In this document: positions 43,213 to 51,905 of the stretch, piece by piece | How the letters are laid out: every line of letters starts with the position of its first letter | How positions within the stretch are numbered: position 1 is the stretch's first letter | Origin: Embleya scabrispora DSM 41855 | GTDB lineage: Bacteria > Actinomycetota > Actinomycetes > Streptomycetales > Streptomycetaceae | Assembly (NCBI RefSeq): GCF_000372745.1 | Contig: NZ_KB889708.1 | Location: 124,001 to 188,000, forward strand | DNA length: 64,000 nucleotides | Direction of reading: 5' to 3' | Program-made: the position numbers and the translations under genes | The notes under the pieces: generated by a model | Database searches by the model: none | The model's input: the letters and a program-made list of their open reading frames with translations, nothing else | What the model was told of the DNA's origin: nothing

Positions 43213-44931
43213 TCACGCGGTCGGGCACGTACCTCCCGGCAGCGTCAACGCCACCCGCGCATGCGACACCACGACGCTCACGCCGGACAACAGTGTGATC
43301 CGCAGCGCGTTGACCGTGATCCCCCGACCACCGGGGTCGACCACCCGCTCGTTCACACGCACCGTCGCCACCAGCGGGATCGTGATATCCACGTTGACGT
43401 TCGGGTTCACCACCGGCGCCCCGGCCACCCGCAGGTTCGCCAACGTCACCGAACCGCTCGGCGTCGCCCCGCCGTTCGCGTCACCCTGCACCGTGGCCAC
43501 CGCTTCGACGACGTCCGCCGTGACCAGTCCGCCGAGCAGGTTCACCCCGGCCGTCTCGGCACGCGCGTTCGCCCGCTGCAGGCCGTTCGCGTCGAACGTG
43601 CCCTCCGCGCGGGTGGTGACCACGCCCGCGTTGCCGACGACGCCCAGCGACACCGTCGCGACGTTGTCGGTGTCGACCGCCGCGACGTTCGAGCACGTCA
43701 CGTCGGACGCGGCGATCGGGCCGATGTTCGCGAGCGGGGACTTCAGTGCGGCTCCGTACGCGTGCGCGTCGAAGCGCATCGTGTCGAACACGACGCTCGC
43801 GCACCCGGGCAGGCTCACCCCGACCACATTCGTGAAGCCGGCCGCGCAGTTCGTGTACGTCCCGCGTGCCGCCGAGGTCACCTGGACCTGCGCCGTGCAG
43901 GATTCCTGACCCGCCGTCAGGTTGCCGGATACGTCGATCGAGCCCCCACCCGCCGGCGCGACGACCGAACCGGCATCGCACGTCGTCGTGGTCACCCCGG
44001 TCGCCTTGAGCCCTGCCGGCAGCGCGTCCGAGAACGACCAACCGGGCTTGGCGCCAAGCTCGTTCGTGTTCGTGATCGTGAAGGTCAGGGTCGAGGTGCC
44101 ACCGGTGAGCACCGGCGTCGGCGCGAAGCCGATGTCGACCTGCGGGCTCGCGTCGACGAGCTTGACGTTGTCGAAGGCCACGTCGTTGCCGGTGCCGCTC
44201 GGCTGCTCGTTCACCAACCGGATGCCGGCCCGGTTGCCGGCGAACAGCACGGCGCCGTTGCTGGTGAAGGTGCCGACCCGAGCCCCGCCGATGGTCGTCG
44301 TGGCATCCACGCACGCCTCGATCGGGCGCGTGAACGCGGGCCTGGCCTGGTCGCCGTCGAGCAGGTAGAAGCTGAACTTGGAGTGGTTGGCGAAGCAGTT
44401 GACTTCGGCGATGTCGACCGAGAACGCGATGAAGCGCCGCCCAGCGGGCAACGGGATCGGGGCCGCCGTCTCCAACTGCACTTTGCCGGCGCCCGGGTTG
44501 CCCGCGGTGTACGCCGTCACGGCGTGGTTCGTGGTCGAGGAACCGCCCGACCACTGACCGAGTACGCCCGCGAGGTTCTTGACCTGGGCCCAGTCGCCCG
44601 GGACGCACCCGCTGCCGGCGGGAGGCGTGGTCGACGCGGCCGGCGACGTGAGCCAGCCGTTGCACGCGGTCAACCAGGCCGGGTCGGCGGTGTACGTCTC
44701 GCCCACCGGCGGACCGCCGATGTAGTTCGTGAGCAGGGTCGGCGTCGCACCCTGGCCGTTCTCGAAACCCTCGGCGAAGATCGCCGCGGGCGCCTGCGGC
44801 ACACCCGGTGTCCCGGGCGCGGCCTGCGCGCCGCCGACGGCGAACGGTGCGGTCAGACCCGCAACGGCCACCGCGATCGATATACCGACGCTGCCGAAGC
44901 GTCCGGTGAGCCGTTTTCTCATCGTGGACAT
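43213..44931 (-). CDS. Large secreted protein with DUF11-like domain (572 aa)
   Basis: A Sec signal peptide (basic MSTMRKRLTGRFGS, hydrophobic core, cleavage at AQA|A near residue 37) is followed by a lectin/jelly-roll-like region (AIFAEGFENGQGATPTLLTN, then NNVAFDNVKL-type NDVAFDNVKLVDASPQVDIG). A DUF11-type beta-sandwich comes next (TSTLTFTITNTNELGAKPGW, then SDALPAGLKATGV), and the C-terminal beta-rich half carries repeated NANVxxxITIPLVATV-like strands. There is no LPXTG anchor or transmembrane tail, so it is probably released or held non-covalently. The function is unknown; a surface or adhesion-like role is possible. Confidence 0.82.
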   Translation of the reverse strand: MSTMRKRLTGRFGSVGISIAVAVAGLTAPFAVGGAQAAPGTPGVPQAPAAIFAEGFENGQGATPTLLTNYIGGPPVGETYTADPAWLTACNGWLTSPAASTTPPAGSGCVPGDWAQVKNLAGVLGQWSGGSSTTNHAVTAYTAGNPGAGKVQLETAAPIPLPAGRRFIAFSVDIAEVNCFANHSKFSFYLLDGDQARPAFTRPIEACVDATTTIGGARVGTFTSNGAVLFAGNRAGIRLVNEQPSGTGNDVAFDNVKLVDASPQVDIGFAPTPVLTGGTSTLTFTITNTNELGAKPGWSFSDALPAGLKATGVTTTTCDAGSVVAPAGGGSIDVSGNLTAGQESCTAQVQVTSAARGTYTNCAAGFTNVVGVSLPGCASVVFDTMRFDAHAYGAALKSPLANIGPIAASDVTCSNVAAVDTDNVATVSLGVVGNAGVVTTRAEGTFDANGLQRANARAETAGVNLLGGLVTADVVEAVATVQGDANGGATPSGSVTLANLRVAGAPVVNPNVNVDITIPLVATVRVNERVVDPGGRGITVNALRITLLSGVSVVVSHARVALTLPGGTCPTA

Positions 44932-45426
44932 GACGAAACCCCTTACGTCGCAAGGTGTCTGACCCCACGACCCGCCCCACAGGGCAGGCCGAGGACGGCG
45001 AGGTCGCACCGAGCGATCGCGGGCACCACGACCGGTCCGGCACGTCGCCTTGAGCAGCACAGCACCCACAGCGCCGGACGACTGCCTCTCGGCGGCCAAA
45101 CCACACCTACAGGTGACACCGTCGCACGCCGGTGCGCGCACCGAACCGCGCCGCGCACCGAACCGCGTTGCGCACCCCACCGCCGGAGCCGCGCCGCACG
45201 CTCGACCTGTGCCCCACCACCCTCGGCGTGGGTGAAGGTTGTCTCAGCGGAGGTTCGCGGGTTCTCGTGAGCAAAGCCGGCGACGGGAAAGTGGTTCGCC
45301 CGCGGAGGTCCGGCTGCCCGGGAAGGCCCGCCCGGGCCCCGGCCGAGGTTCGGCCGTGAGTCGTCGGATGTCCCGGCAAGGGGCCTGGTGCACCGAGGTG
45401 GTGGCCGAGCAGGCTAGTTTGCTCGG
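44932..45426. other. Intergenic region with short tandem repeat
   Basis: A 17-bp unit beginning GCGCACCGAACCGCG occurs twice, followed by a partial third copy, at 45136-45176. The rest has no supported gene; it includes the promoter region of the secreted protein gene. Confidence 0.4.
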
Positions 45427-45867
45427 ATGAGTCTCCTTGATGATGTGGCCGAGCGCGACGGCTGGCGGTGCTGGGTGTGCGACGAACCGGTCGACCCCGA
45501 CGAGTCGGTGAACGACCCGCGGGGGCCCAGTGTCGACAGCCGGACCGCCGACCGGAAGGCCAAGGTCGCCGAGCGGCTCGCGCACCGCGGGTGCAACACC
45601 CGCAAGGGCGCGGTCAAGGTGGTCATCGCCTGGCCGGACCGCCTGTGCGTAGTCGAACCCGCGCCGCTGATCACCGTTGCCGGGAGGCTGGAGCGCAAGG
45701 GCGGCCGCGAGATGGTGGGCCGTTGTCCGACCAGGAAGGACGCCCAGGAGGCGGCGGATTGGTTGGTGGACCGGTTCTCCCGACTCGTACCGGGGCTGCC
45801 GGTGACCGCCGACATCGAGGCGGGCGGCGGTCAGTTCCTCGTCATCCTGGCCACCGGCCGCCGCTGA
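45427..45867 (+). CDS. Small zinc-ribbon/HNH-like hypothetical protein (146 aa)
   Basis: The N-terminus has a WRCWVCDEPVDPDE zinc knuckle (Cys-x2-Cys) and about 40 residues later AERLAHRGCNTRKGAV, which supplies a second His/Cys pair as in HNH or zinc-ribbon proteins. The intervening DPRGPSVD also fits an HNH beta-hairpin. The C-terminal half is a separate alpha/beta domain (PTRKDAQEAADWLVDRFSRL). Close relatives are conserved hypothetical proteins in streptomycetes. DNA or RNA binding is possible but unproven. Confidence 0.75.
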   Translation: MSLLDDVAERDGWRCWVCDEPVDPDESVNDPRGPSVDSRTADRKAKVAERLAHRGCNTRKGAVKVVIAWPDRLCVVEPAPLITVAGRLERKGGREMVGRCPTRKDAQEAADWLVDRFSRLVPGLPVTADIEAGGGQFLVILATGRR

Positions 45868-46150
45868 CCGCGTACCGCCCCGGCCACCTTGAAGCGGGTG
45901 GCGCGGCGAGGTCGAGACGAAGCCGGCGCCGTCGGGGTGTTCGCGGGGATCGCCGGCGCGTTGGAGCCCCGGTGCGGATCGGCCGCGAGGCGATCGCCAT
46001 GGCCGACGACGAGAAGCCGGACGCCTGTTTCGCGCACGATTTCGTATTCCACGGGCCGGACGGCGACATGACGTACGCGCGACTCCGACTCGGCGTCGAC
46101 CTCACCGAAGGGCACCGACCGGATGCACGGCCCGTCGAGGCGGGGAGTTG
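45868..46150. other. Possible gene fragment, otherwise empty
   Basis: ATG at 46000 opens a frame ADDEKPDACFAHDFVFHGPD, then MTYARLRLGVDL, which is protein-like but short. It runs into the end of the next gene on the opposite strand. No family is recognised. Confidence 0.3.
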
Positions 46151-47020
46151 TCAGCGTGTCGGGCCGGTGACCTCCTGGGTGCCGAGCACGGCGAGCAGGT
46201 CGAGGAGGGCGGCGCTGTCGGTGCCGAGGGCGGGGGTGAACCAGAGCAGCCGCTGACGACCGTCCTCGCTGAACAGGTTGAGACAGTTGACCTCGATCAG
46301 GCCGAGCGTGGGGTGGTTGAGGCGTTTGCGGTCGTCGCGCCGGAACGCGACGTCGTGGTCGGCCCACAGGGCGGCGAACTCGGGCGAGGTGTCGAGCAGC
46401 GAGCCGATCATCGAGCCGGCTTCGCCGTCCTTGGCATCTCGTCGGGCGGCGGCGGCCCGCAGGTCGGCGACGAAGGCCCGGGACTGCGCCGCGTGGTCGG
46501 CTTCGGGATACAGCCGCCGGGCGTCGGGCTCGGTGAACCACCGGTGGACGAAGCTTGCCCGCGCGCCCCGAAGGCCGGAGTGGTCCCCGAGCAGCGCCAC
46601 CGCGAGCGGGTTCTGGACGAGGGTGACGTGCAGGTCGGTGATGACCTGTGCGGGGGTCGAGGTCAGGCGGGTGAGCAGGTCGAGCATGCCGGGGTGGACG
46701 TGCGAGGCCGGTCCGCCGGACGCGGGCACCGGGCGGTCGGCCAGGTGGTACAGGTACTCGCGCTCGTCGCCGGTCAGGCGCAGCGCTCTCGCCAGCGCGG
46801 CGATCATCTGTTCGGAGGGCTGGGATCCGGCGCCGCGTTCGAGTTCGTTGTAGTAGTCCACCGACGCGCCGGCGAGCTGGGCGACCTCGTCACGGCGCAG
46901 CCCGGGCACGCGGCGGCGGGGCCCGTGCGGAAGTCCCACGTCGGCCGGGCGGATGCGGGCGCGGCGCGAGCGCAGGAACGCTCCCAGCTCGGTGTATTTC
47001 ACGGAACCCATGTCCGCCAT
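46151..47020 (-). CDS. Helix-turn-helix regulator, MmyB-like ligand domain
   Basis: The 289-residue protein begins with an XRE-type HTH (LGAFLRSRRARIRPADVGLP, then RRVPGLRRDEVAQLAGASVD and YYNELERGAG). It continues with the MmyB-like C-terminal fatty-acid/ligand pocket (VHPGMLDLLTRL, then VTLVQNPLAVALLGDHSGL and RRLYPEADHAAQSRAFVADL). Such proteins are common repressors or activators of divergent oxidoreductase genes in streptomycetes. A perfect inverted repeat lies between it and the divergent SDR gene. ATG at 47020 or 47011 could be used; neither has a clear ribosome site. Confidence 0.88.
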   Translation of the reverse strand: MADMGSVKYTELGAFLRSRRARIRPADVGLPHGPRRRVPGLRRDEVAQLAGASVDYYNELERGAGSQPSEQMIAALARALRLTGDEREYLYHLADRPVPASGGPASHVHPGMLDLLTRLTSTPAQVITDLHVTLVQNPLAVALLGDHSGLRGARASFVHRWFTEPDARRLYPEADHAAQSRAFVADLRAAAARRDAKDGEAGSMIGSLLDTSPEFAALWADHDVAFRRDDRKRLNHPTLGLIEVNCLNLFSEDGRQRLLWFTPALGTDSAALLDLLAVLGTQEVTGPTR

Positions 47021-47044
47021 TGTGCGTCCGGCCGGGCCGGTGAC

Positions 47045-47065
47045 CCAGGGGATGAGGTCCCCTGG
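47045..47065. promoter_or_regulatory. Inverted repeat in the regulator/SDR divergent promoter
   Basis: CCAGGGGA-TGAGG-TCCCCTGG is a perfect 8-bp inverted repeat midway between the start codons of the MmyB-like regulator and the SDR gene. It is the obvious candidate operator. Confidence 0.6.
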
Positions 47066-47098
47066 TTCCGCCGGTCGGTGCCGCGCATGGTGGAGGAC

Positions 47099-47866
47099 AT
47101 GACTACGAACCACTCCACAACCTCCCCCCCGCGGGCGTCCGGCCGGGTTGCCGTCGTCACCGGCGGATCACGCGGCATCGGCCAGGCGGTCTCCCTCGAA
47201 CTCGCCCGGGACGGCCTTGCCGTCGCGGTGAACTACGCCCGCGACGCGGTCGCCGCCGAGGAGACGGTGTCGGCGATCACCGCCGCCGGCGGGCGGGCGA
47301 TCTCCGCGCGGGCGGACGTGGCGGACGAGCACGCGGTCGCCGCGTTGTTCGATCGGGCGGAGCGGGAGTTCGGCGGCGTGGACGTCGTGGTGAACTGCGC
47401 CGGCCGACTCGCTCTGTCGCCCATCGCCGACCTCGACCTGGCGGTGCTCGATGCCGTGCACCGCACCAACATCCGCGGCACCTTCGTCGTGGCACAACAG
47501 GCGGCCCGGCGACTGCGCGCGGGCGGCTCGTTCGTGGGGTTCTCGACCTCCGTGGTCGGCACCCGGTTCCCCGCCTACGGCGCGTACGCGGCGAGCAAGG
47601 CGGCCGTCGAGTCGCTCACGCTGATCCTCGCCCGCGAATTGCGCGGACGGGACGTCACCGTGAACACCGTCGCCCCCGGCCCCACCGCCACGGACCTGTT
47701 CCTCGACGGCAAGACTCCCGAGCAGATCGACCAGCTGGCCGTGGCCCCGCCGCTGGAGCGGCTGGGCACCCCCGAGGACATCGCCCGGGTGGTCGCCTTC
47801 CTCACGAGCCCGGCGGGGCACTGGATCAACGGCCAGGTCCTGCGCGCCAACGGGGGCGTGGTGTGA
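47099..47866 (+). CDS. SDR-family oxidoreductase (FabG-like)
   Basis: The 255-residue classical SDR has VAVVTGGSRGIGQAVSLELA at about 17-36, VVVNCAGRLALSPIADLD near 95 (NCAG in place of NNAG) and the active site FSTSVVGTRFPAYGAYAASK, followed by the cofactor-side NTVAPGPTATDLF. The length and C-terminal GHWINGQVLRANGG are typical of 3-ketoacyl reductase-like enzymes. ATG at 47099 follows GGTGGAGG. It is divergent from, and probably controlled by, the MmyB-like regulator. Confidence 0.9.
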   Translation: MTTNHSTTSPPRASGRVAVVTGGSRGIGQAVSLELARDGLAVAVNYARDAVAAEETVSAITAAGGRAISARADVADEHAVAALFDRAEREFGGVDVVVNCAGRLALSPIADLDLAVLDAVHRTNIRGTFVVAQQAARRLRAGGSFVGFSTSVVGTRFPAYGAYAASKAAVESLTLILARELRGRDVTVNTVAPGPTATDLFLDGKTPEQIDQLAVAPPLERLGTPEDIARVVAFLTSPAGHWINGQVLRANGGVV

Positions 47867-48186
47867 CGACGCAGCCCAACGTCGTGGTGGTGCACAACGC
47901 CGGTCACATGATCCTCGGCCCGGCCGAGGCGTTCGACGTCGTGCAGCCCGCCGAGGTCTACGAACGTCAACGTGCTGTCCACGCAGCGGGTGAACCGTGC
48001 AGTGCTGCCGCTGATGCGCGGCCGAGAGCTACGCCGCCGAGCTGATCAAGCTCGGCGCCGAGACCACCCTCGTGGTTCCCGGCGCCTATCCGAGTGGCAC
48101 CAACCACTTACGACCGGATCCGCGCGGAGTTCTTCCACCGCATCGGCATCGACGAACTGCCGACCCCCCCCCACGCCGGCCGCTGA
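47863..48186 (+). pseudogene. Second SDR gene, internally deleted and frameshifted
   Basis: GTG at 47863 overlaps the stop of the intact SDR (GTGA). The remnant reads NVVVVHNAGHMILGPAEAF, then, in another frame, VNVLSTQRVNRAVLPLMRG, then SYAAELIKLGAETTLVVPGA and YPSGTNH, ending RIGIDELPTPPHAGR. This is an SDR lacking the N-terminal Rossmann half and the catalytic Tyr-Lys region. Confidence 0.6.
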
Positions 48187-48289
48187 CCACGCCGGTACCG
48201 GTCGGGAAACGGCCCCCTGGCCACGCTTTCCCGGACACATGCTTCCGCGGCACGGAAGAACCCACTCAAGGAGAATCTCAATGACCGTG

Positions 48290-49492
48290 TCAACCCGCCC
48301 GCGTGACCGGCGGGACGGAGGTGAAGAGCCTCTTGTCGCGCAGCATCGCCCACAGCACGTCGACACGTCGGCGGGCGAGAGCGAGAAGCGCCTGAGTGTG
48401 TATTTGTCCCTCGGCGCGCTTCTTGAGGTAGTAGTCCCTGGACGGGCCCGGTCGCATCATCGCGGACTGAGCCGACATGTAGAACAGCCAGCGCAAGCGC
48501 CGGTTGTAGCGTTTGGGCCGGTGGTGGTTGCCGGTGCGGCGGCCGGAGTCGCGGGGCACCGGGGCCAGGCCGGCATGCGAGGCGAGCCGCCCCGCGTCAC
48601 GGTAGCCGGACAGGTCGCCGACGATCGCGACGAACTCCGCTCCGAGGATGGGACCCATGCCGGGCATGGATTCGATGATCTCGGCGCGGTCGTCGGCACG
48701 GAAGGTCTCATGGATCTCCCGGTCGTTGTCCTTGATCCGCTCGTCCAGGGCCAAGAGCTGGTGGGCCAGGTCGCGCACCAGCCTTGCCGCCCGGCTCTCG
48801 CCCGGCAGGGCGATGTCCTGGGACTGTGCGGCCTCGACGGCCTTGGTCGCGATGGTGCCGGCACCGCGGACCTTGCGGCGTTCCAGCCAGGTGGTCAGCC
48901 GCTTGACACCGATCCGGCGCAGGGCGGCCGGAGTCTGGTACGCGGTCAGCATCACAACCGGACCCTTGGCCGCCGAGTAGTCGAAGGCCCGCTCAAGGGC
49001 CGGGCAGATGCCGACGAGCAGGTCACGGAGCCGGTTGATGAGCCGGACCCGGTCGGCGATCAGGTCGGCCCGGTAGTGGGTCAGCACCTGGAGGGTGCCG
49101 ACCAGTTCCGGGGGTGTGTCCAGTGGGGCGAAGTCCCGCCGCATGCGTGCCTGGTCGGCGATGACCCGGGCGTCCTTGGCATCGGTCTTGCCCTCCCCCC
49201 GGTAGGCGCCGGTCATCCGGTTGACCGTGCGGCCGGGCACGTAGACCACCCGCTGGCCGTGGGCGATCAACAGGGCCAACAGCAGCGTGGAGGCGCGGCC
49301 GGAGATGTCCACCGCCCACCGCACCTCATCCGCCCGCTCACGGGCGGTCTCGATGAGCGTGAGGATCTGCGCTTCGTCGTTGATCACCCTCGTCGAGAAC
49401 AGCGTCTGCCCGTCGGCGTCGACAGCGACCGCCCAGTGGTGCCCTTTGCCGGCGTCGATGCCGACCCATATGCGCGCGTGAGGCGTGCCCAC
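48290..49492 (-). CDS. IS110-family transposase (intact)
   Basis: The 400-residue protein has the DEDD RuvC-like N-terminal domain (IWVGIDAGKGHHWAVAVDAD, then VDISGRASTLLLALL and GRTVNRMTGAYRGEGKTDAK, DARVIADQARM) and the C-terminal transposase_20 domain with the serine recombinase-like region (ESMPGMGPILGAEFVAIVGD, then SHAGLAPVPRDSGRRTG). No stop or shift interrupts it, so the element may be active. IS110 transposases act with a bridge RNA encoded in the element's non-coding end. Confidence 0.92.
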   Translation of the reverse strand: MGTPHARIWVGIDAGKGHHWAVAVDADGQTLFSTRVINDEAQILTLIETARERADEVRWAVDISGRASTLLLALLIAHGQRVVYVPGRTVNRMTGAYRGEGKTDAKDARVIADQARMRRDFAPLDTPPELVGTLQVLTHYRADLIADRVRLINRLRDLLVGICPALERAFDYSAAKGPVVMLTAYQTPAALRRIGVKRLTTWLERRKVRGAGTIATKAVEAAQSQDIALPGESRAARLVRDLAHQLLALDERIKDNDREIHETFRADDRAEIIESMPGMGPILGAEFVAIVGDLSGYRDAGRLASHAGLAPVPRDSGRRTGNHHRPKRYNRRLRWLFYMSAQSAMMRPGPSRDYYLKKRAEGQIHTQALLALARRRVDVLWAMLRDKRLFTSVPPVTRAG

Positions 49493-49597
49493 CGTTGCTC
49501 CGTTCCTTCACGACCAGCACTCCATGGCCCGAAGAACACTCCGCCGACAGGTCCCTAACCAGCGATGACCGCAGTTCTCAATCAGCAGTCGGAGCGT

Positions 49598-49671
49598 CCC
49601 GGAGGACCGGGCGGCCATTCTCCGGAAGCCATCAACGGCAGACACCCATCAGCCACACCCGGTCCTCCCGG
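49598..49671. ncRNA. Possible IS110 bridge-RNA stem (non-coding end)
   Basis: CCCGGAGGACCGGG (49598-49611) can pair with CCCGGTCCTCCCGG (49658-49671), with one bulge, enclosing a 46-nt loop. The pair lies in the non-coding DNA upstream of the transposase start, where IS110 elements encode their bridge RNA. No target/donor loop assignment was attempted. Confidence 0.35.
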
Positions 49672-49699
49672 ACCGCTTCACATTCTTAGGGAAACACCC

Positions 49700-49909
49700 A
49701 TGCCTTTCGCCAACTTCAAGGTGCCCGCAGGCACCGTCACCGCCGAGGACAAGAAGACGATCGTCGAGCGCACCACCGACCTGTTCGCGGAGATCTACGG
49801 TGAGCGGGCCCGCCCCACCACCGTCGTGCTGATCGACGAGGTCGTCGACGGCGGCTGGGGCGTCGCCGGCAACGTCTTGACCGCCGCCATGCTCGACGGC
49901 GACGCCTGA
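49700..49909 (+). CDS. 4-oxalocrotonate tautomerase-like protein
   Basis: The 69-residue protein begins MPFANFKVPAGTVTAEDKKT, with the Pro immediately after the initiator Met that acts as the catalytic base after processing. The rest (VERTTDLFAEIYGERARPTT, then VVLIDEVVDGGWGVAG) fits the 4-OT/MIF fold. Small tautomerases of this type often accompany SDR genes. The gene lies directly beside the IS110 element, which separates it from an upstream ribosome site. A weaker site (TTAGGGA) remains in front of it. Confidence 0.88.
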   Translation: MPFANFKVPAGTVTAEDKKTIVERTTDLFAEIYGERARPTTVVLIDEVVDGGWGVAGNVLTAAMLDGDA

Positions 49910-50209
49910 CCTCCACCGCGCGTGTGGGGCTCGGGGCCACGGCGCCGGGCCTCACACGGCCGCGACCCCCACAAACCACTTTCGGACTCGCGGGTACGGG
50001 TCACAACGGACTCTCCGTCGTCTGCCTCGCCCGTGCGGCGCGGCGGTCCCGGAGCTCGGCGCCGACCGCGGCGTCGTCGAACTCCCCCCGGAATGGGCCC
50101 GGTTCCGGAGCAGACCAAGGTGTCGCCCTCCTGGTGCGTGGCCGTGGGCATGGCCGACCGGTGCGCTGCCGCCTCGTATCCGCGCACCCCCGTGCCGCCC
50201 GGCAGCGGC
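49910..50209. other. No recognisable gene
   Basis: About 300 nt of GC-rich sequence between the tautomerase gene and the end of the NAD-binding protein gene. Confidence 0.3.
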
Positions 50210-50833
50210 TCAGCGGGTGTCGAACAGGGCGATGGTGTCCGCGTCGGCGAAGTGGGGGGTTTCCACTTCCGCGACCATGAGGGCGGCGATGCCGGCGCGT
50301 GGCGCCATGGGCGGGATCATTCGCGGCTTGAACTCCTCGGCGCGGACGAGTCGCCCGTTGCCCTGGTAGGGCTTTGTGGTCAGTGGCCCGGAGTAGACGG
50401 TGGTTCCGCCCGCCGCGCGGATGGCGCGGCCGGCGACGTCCTTGGCGTCCCACTCGTGGCGCAGGACGCGCTTGAGGAGGGTTCCGGTGAAGGTGCCGAG
50501 CGCTCCTTCGGTGGCCCCCATGCCCAGGGAGGTGAGCCAGACGACGCGGGGCGCGGCCGAGACGATCTCGCGCGCGCCTTCGACGAGGATCGCCGGGTCC
50601 TGCTCCTTGGTGATGCCCAGGGCGCTCACGACGACGTCGGCGCCCTCGACGGCGGCGGTGACACTGCCGGCGTCGGTCACGTCGGCCCGGACCACCCTCA
50701 GGTTCGCGGCGGCGGGCGCCTCGATCCGTTCCGGCCGGCGGGCCAGGGCCATCACCTCGTGCCCGCGCTCCAACGCGTGCGCGATCACCAGGCGGCCGGT
50801 CTGTCCGGTGGAACCGAGTACTGCGATCTTCAC
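50210..50833 (-). CDS. NAD(P)-binding NmrA/SDR-like protein
   Basis: The 207-residue atypical SDR begins MKIAVLGSTGQTGRLVIAHA, an NAD(P)-binding GxxGxxG loop. It contains VRADVTDAGSVTAAVEGADV and VVWLTSLGMG, but lacks a Tyr-x3-Lys pair in the usual position. It belongs to the biliverdin reductase/NmrA-like group that acts as a redox sensor or reductase. The first ATG at 50833 is used. It is downstream of, and in the same direction as, the IMPase-like gene. Confidence 0.85.
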   Translation of the reverse strand: MKIAVLGSTGQTGRLVIAHALERGHEVMALARRPERIEAPAAANLRVVRADVTDAGSVTAAVEGADVVVSALGITKEQDPAILVEGAREIVSAAPRVVWLTSLGMGATEGALGTFTGTLLKRVLRHEWDAKDVAGRAIRAAGGTTVYSGPLTTKPYQGNGRLVRAEEFKPRMIPPMAPRAGIAALMVAEVETPHFADADTIALFDTR

Positions 50834-50944
50834 GATGATCTCCGGTGGCGGCGCAGGGGGATGAGCGGGGTGCGCGGCAGAGCACTCGCCGGGCGGGGGT
50901 CGGCTCGGGGCGGATCCGGACCGGGCGGTGCGGGTCAGCGCGGG

Positions 50945-51787
50945 TCAGCGCGGGTCGGACAGGACGTCGACGGCTTGGGCGTGCAGCCCGGGAGCGCAGG
51001 CCAGGAAGTCGTCGCCGGCCAGGCTCCACGGCTCTCCCCGGGTGTCGGTGACCGTGCCACCGGCCTCGGCGACCAGCAGCGCGCCGGGCAGGAGGCCCGA
51101 GCGCACGTCGGACAACTGCCAGAAGGCGTCCATGCGGCCGGACGCGACGTGGACGAGCTGCAGCGTGGCCGGCACCGAGACCCGCACGACCAGGGCGTTG
51201 ATCAGCATGGCGGTCACCGTGGCGCCCATCCGACGCAGGGCTGCCTCGTCCTCACCGGGCTTGGCCTGGCCGGTGCCCACCAGAGCGGCCCGCAGGTCGG
51301 TCTTGGCTGAGGAGCGCAGCGGCTCGCCGTCGAGGAAGGCCCCCCTGCCCCGGAGAGCGGTGTACGTGTCGCCGGTGAGCGGCAGGTGGACCACGGTCAG
51401 CAGCGGGGCGTTGTCGCGTACCAGCGTGGCGGTCACCGCCCACTCGCCCATGCCGTGGATGTGGTTGATGTTGCCCTCGGCCGTGTCCACCACCCACCAC
51501 TCGCCCCCGGGCAGCACGCCGCCGGCCAGCTCGTCCTCGACCCACCGGGACCCGGGACGCATATCGAGCAGCGGCTGCTTGACCAACGCCAGGATCGCCT
51601 CGTCGTTGGCGTGAATGGCGCGGACGATCTCGTCGAGGTCACCGGGGCGCGCACCCACGTCGTGGCGCTCCCGCAGATGCTCTCCGGCTGTCTTCACCAC
51701 GGTCACGGCGCGCTCCAGGACCGCTTCGAGTTCGGAGGTCTCGGTGCTTTCGGTGGCGGCGGTACGGGGCTCGGGGAAGGCGTTCAT
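50945..51787 (-). CDS. Inositol monophosphatase-family protein with altered metal site
   Basis: The 280-residue protein aligns with the IMPase/3'-phosphoadenosine phosphatase family: SRWVEDELAGG supplies the first acidic pair and EWWVVDTAEGNINHIHGMGE matches the family WxxDPxDGTxNFxHG motif. Asp101 is kept, but the second Asp is Glu104 and Thr is replaced by Asn. The later WDxAAG motif reads LSDVRSGLLPGALLVAEAGG. Metal-dependent phosphatase activity may be changed or lost. It is divergent from a LysR gene and may be its target. Confidence 0.85.
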   Translation of the reverse strand: MNAFPEPRTAATESTETSELEAVLERAVTVVKTAGEHLRERHDVGARPGDLDEIVRAIHANDEAILALVKQPLLDMRPGSRWVEDELAGGVLPGGEWWVVDTAEGNINHIHGMGEWAVTATLVRDNAPLLTVVHLPLTGDTYTALRGRGAFLDGEPLRSSAKTDLRAALVGTGQAKPGEDEAALRRMGATVTAMLINALVVRVSVPATLQLVHVASGRMDAFWQLSDVRSGLLPGALLVAEAGGTVTDTRGEPWSLAGDDFLACAPGLHAQAVDVLSDPR

Positions 51788-51905
51788 GGTCGCTCCTGAC
51801 GCGGAGAGGGATGGGGTTCACGGCCTGTCGGCCGTTCGCTTTTCGACGTTAGGACCGGGCATCATTAACTTCAAATGCAACCTTGTTACGTCTGGATTTA
51901 CCGTC

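Larger units (their letters stand above)
48283..49699 (-). mobile_element. IS110-family insertion element at the start of the tautomerase gene
   Basis: The element contains one intact IS110 transposase. The left flank ends in a ribosome site and start (AAGGAG-AATCTCA-ATG, 48267-48283) that no longer has a gene. The right flank begins with the intact tautomerase gene at 49700. ATG occurs at both junctions, consistent with insertion without duplication beyond a few bases, as expected for IS110. The 207-nt non-coding end before the transposase start contains a stem (49598-49611 with 49658-49671). Exact ends are uncertain; an alternative right end at 49571 is discussed in the findings. Confidence 0.55.
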
